Shown: one piece after another, positions 32,750-33,208 of the stretch
Layout of the letters: each line of letters begins with the position of its first letter
How positions within the stretch are numbered: the first letter of the stretch is position 1
NCBI GenBank assembly: GCA_046261875.1
Contig: JBHENW010000096.1
Coordinates: 1-33,208, forward strand
Length of the DNA stretch: 33,208 bases
From: JBHENW01 sp046261875
GTDB lineage: Bacteria; Acidobacteriota; Thermoanaerobaculia; UBA5066; Gp7-AA6
Direction of reading: 5' to 3'
Notes under the pieces: generated by a model
Seen by the model: the letters and a program-made list of their open reading frames with translations, nothing else
Databases searched by the model: none
Told to the model about the DNA's origin: nothing
Translations under genes and position numbers: made by a program

Positions 32750-33208
32750 TCAGCGACCGGAAACGGGCGCGGCGACCTGCCGCACCCGCTGGTCATAGGC
32801 GATTCCGCGGTCGTATCCGTGACGGAAGGCGGGCGATCCGGCGGTCTCGCCATGCTCGCGGCGCAGGTCTCCGGCCGCGTCGTCCCACGACCGGCCGCGG
32901 CGTCCCGGCCGGAGCGCCGCTTCGAAGCCGGCGCGGTAGCTCTGCTCGACCGACCCGAAGTCTCCTTCCCGATACTCGGCTTCTTCCGCCTCGCGCAGGC
33001 CGACCCACCAGCGATCCCGCGCGGCGTCGAGCGTCTCCGACCCTTCGGCCTCGATCGTCGCGCGGACCGCGTCCCGCTGCTTCTCGTCTTCCGCGAACGC
33101 GACGAGCACCGAGTGTCCGTGCCGCAACGCGTCCTCGTAGAGGTAGAGCTCGTCTTTCGGGAGGCCGCGGAAGAGCCTGTCCTCGAGCGCTTCTCCCGCC
33201 GCCGCCCC
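32750..33208 (-). CDS. Partial protein resembling general stress / YsnF-like proteins (5' cut by window edge)
   Basis: The frame is open from the edge of the window at 33208 to a stop at 32750 and encodes 152 residues. A TTG at 33127 is possible, but the reading frame upstream (LPKDELYLYEDALRHGHSV) looks conserved, so the start lies outside. The segment PKDELYLYEDALRHGHSVLV resembles small stress proteins that have an E..YYE..V..G motif. YRAGFEAALRPGRRGRSWDD and FRHGYDRGIAYDQRVR echo repeats seen in other members. Function unknown; family call is tentative. Confidence 0.55.
   Translation of the reverse strand, partial: GAAAGEALEDRLFRGLPKDELYLYEDALRHGHSVLVAFAEDEKQRDAVRATIEAEGSETLDAARDRWWVGLREAEEAEYREGDFGSVEQSYRAGFEAALRPGRRGRSWDDAAGDLRREHGETAGSPAFRHGYDRGIAYDQRVRQVAAPVSGR

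Overview
The window is a GC-rich, densely packed bacterial chromosome segment in which every gene-free gap is shorter than 300 bases. An Omp85 protein (BamA/TamA type) next to a TamB-like protein, an O-antigen ligase-like protein and LPS-type glycosyltransferases point to a diderm. The gene order infC-rpmI-rplT-pheS-pheT-zapB-like-zapA-rny-ymdB and the high GC would fit an Acidobacteriota-like lineage. That placement is inference; no rRNA gene is present to test it.

Layout. (1) 1-4012 is a translation cluster: the end of infC, rpmI, rplT, pheS and pheT. (2) 4027-7258 holds a ZapB-like coiled-coil gene, zapA, a structured RNA region, RNase Y (rny) and ymdB. (3) 7294-11573 is an envelope-sugar region: an unknown protein, a WaaE-like glycosyltransferase, a peroxiredoxin whose catalytic Cys codon is TGA, a convergent GT4 glycosyltransferase, a Trm112-like protein and an O-antigen ligase-like membrane protein. 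(4) 11575-20019 is a co-directional housekeeping run: xseA, xseB, a polyprenyl synthase, dxs, two zinc dehydrogenases, tlyA and nadK. The synthase and dxs put isoprenoid precursor synthesis beside exonuclease VII. (5) 20068-27041 encodes TamB-like and BamA-like proteins for outer-membrane biogenesis. (6) 27046-30351, minus strand, encodes a radical SAM/HhH protein, a GT2-fold protein and a MiaE-type di-iron hydroxylase. (7) 30416-33208 holds a D-aminoacylase-like amidohydrolase (+), then coaE and a partial stress-type protein (both -).

The points most worth a second look are these: a probable selenocysteine peroxiredoxin with a bSECIS-like hairpin (8558-9013); two mutually exclusive RNA folds between zapA and rny, at a place where 6S RNA is often found (4648-4823); an operator-like palindrome and a long hairpin in the dxs leader (14196-14269); a PheT without its tRNA-binding OB domain; inverted arrays of heptamers that end at the ymdB start codon; and a recurring -10 box 6-7 bases from start codons that suggests leaderless transcripts. 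No tRNA, rRNA, insertion sequence, CRISPR array or prophage was seen.
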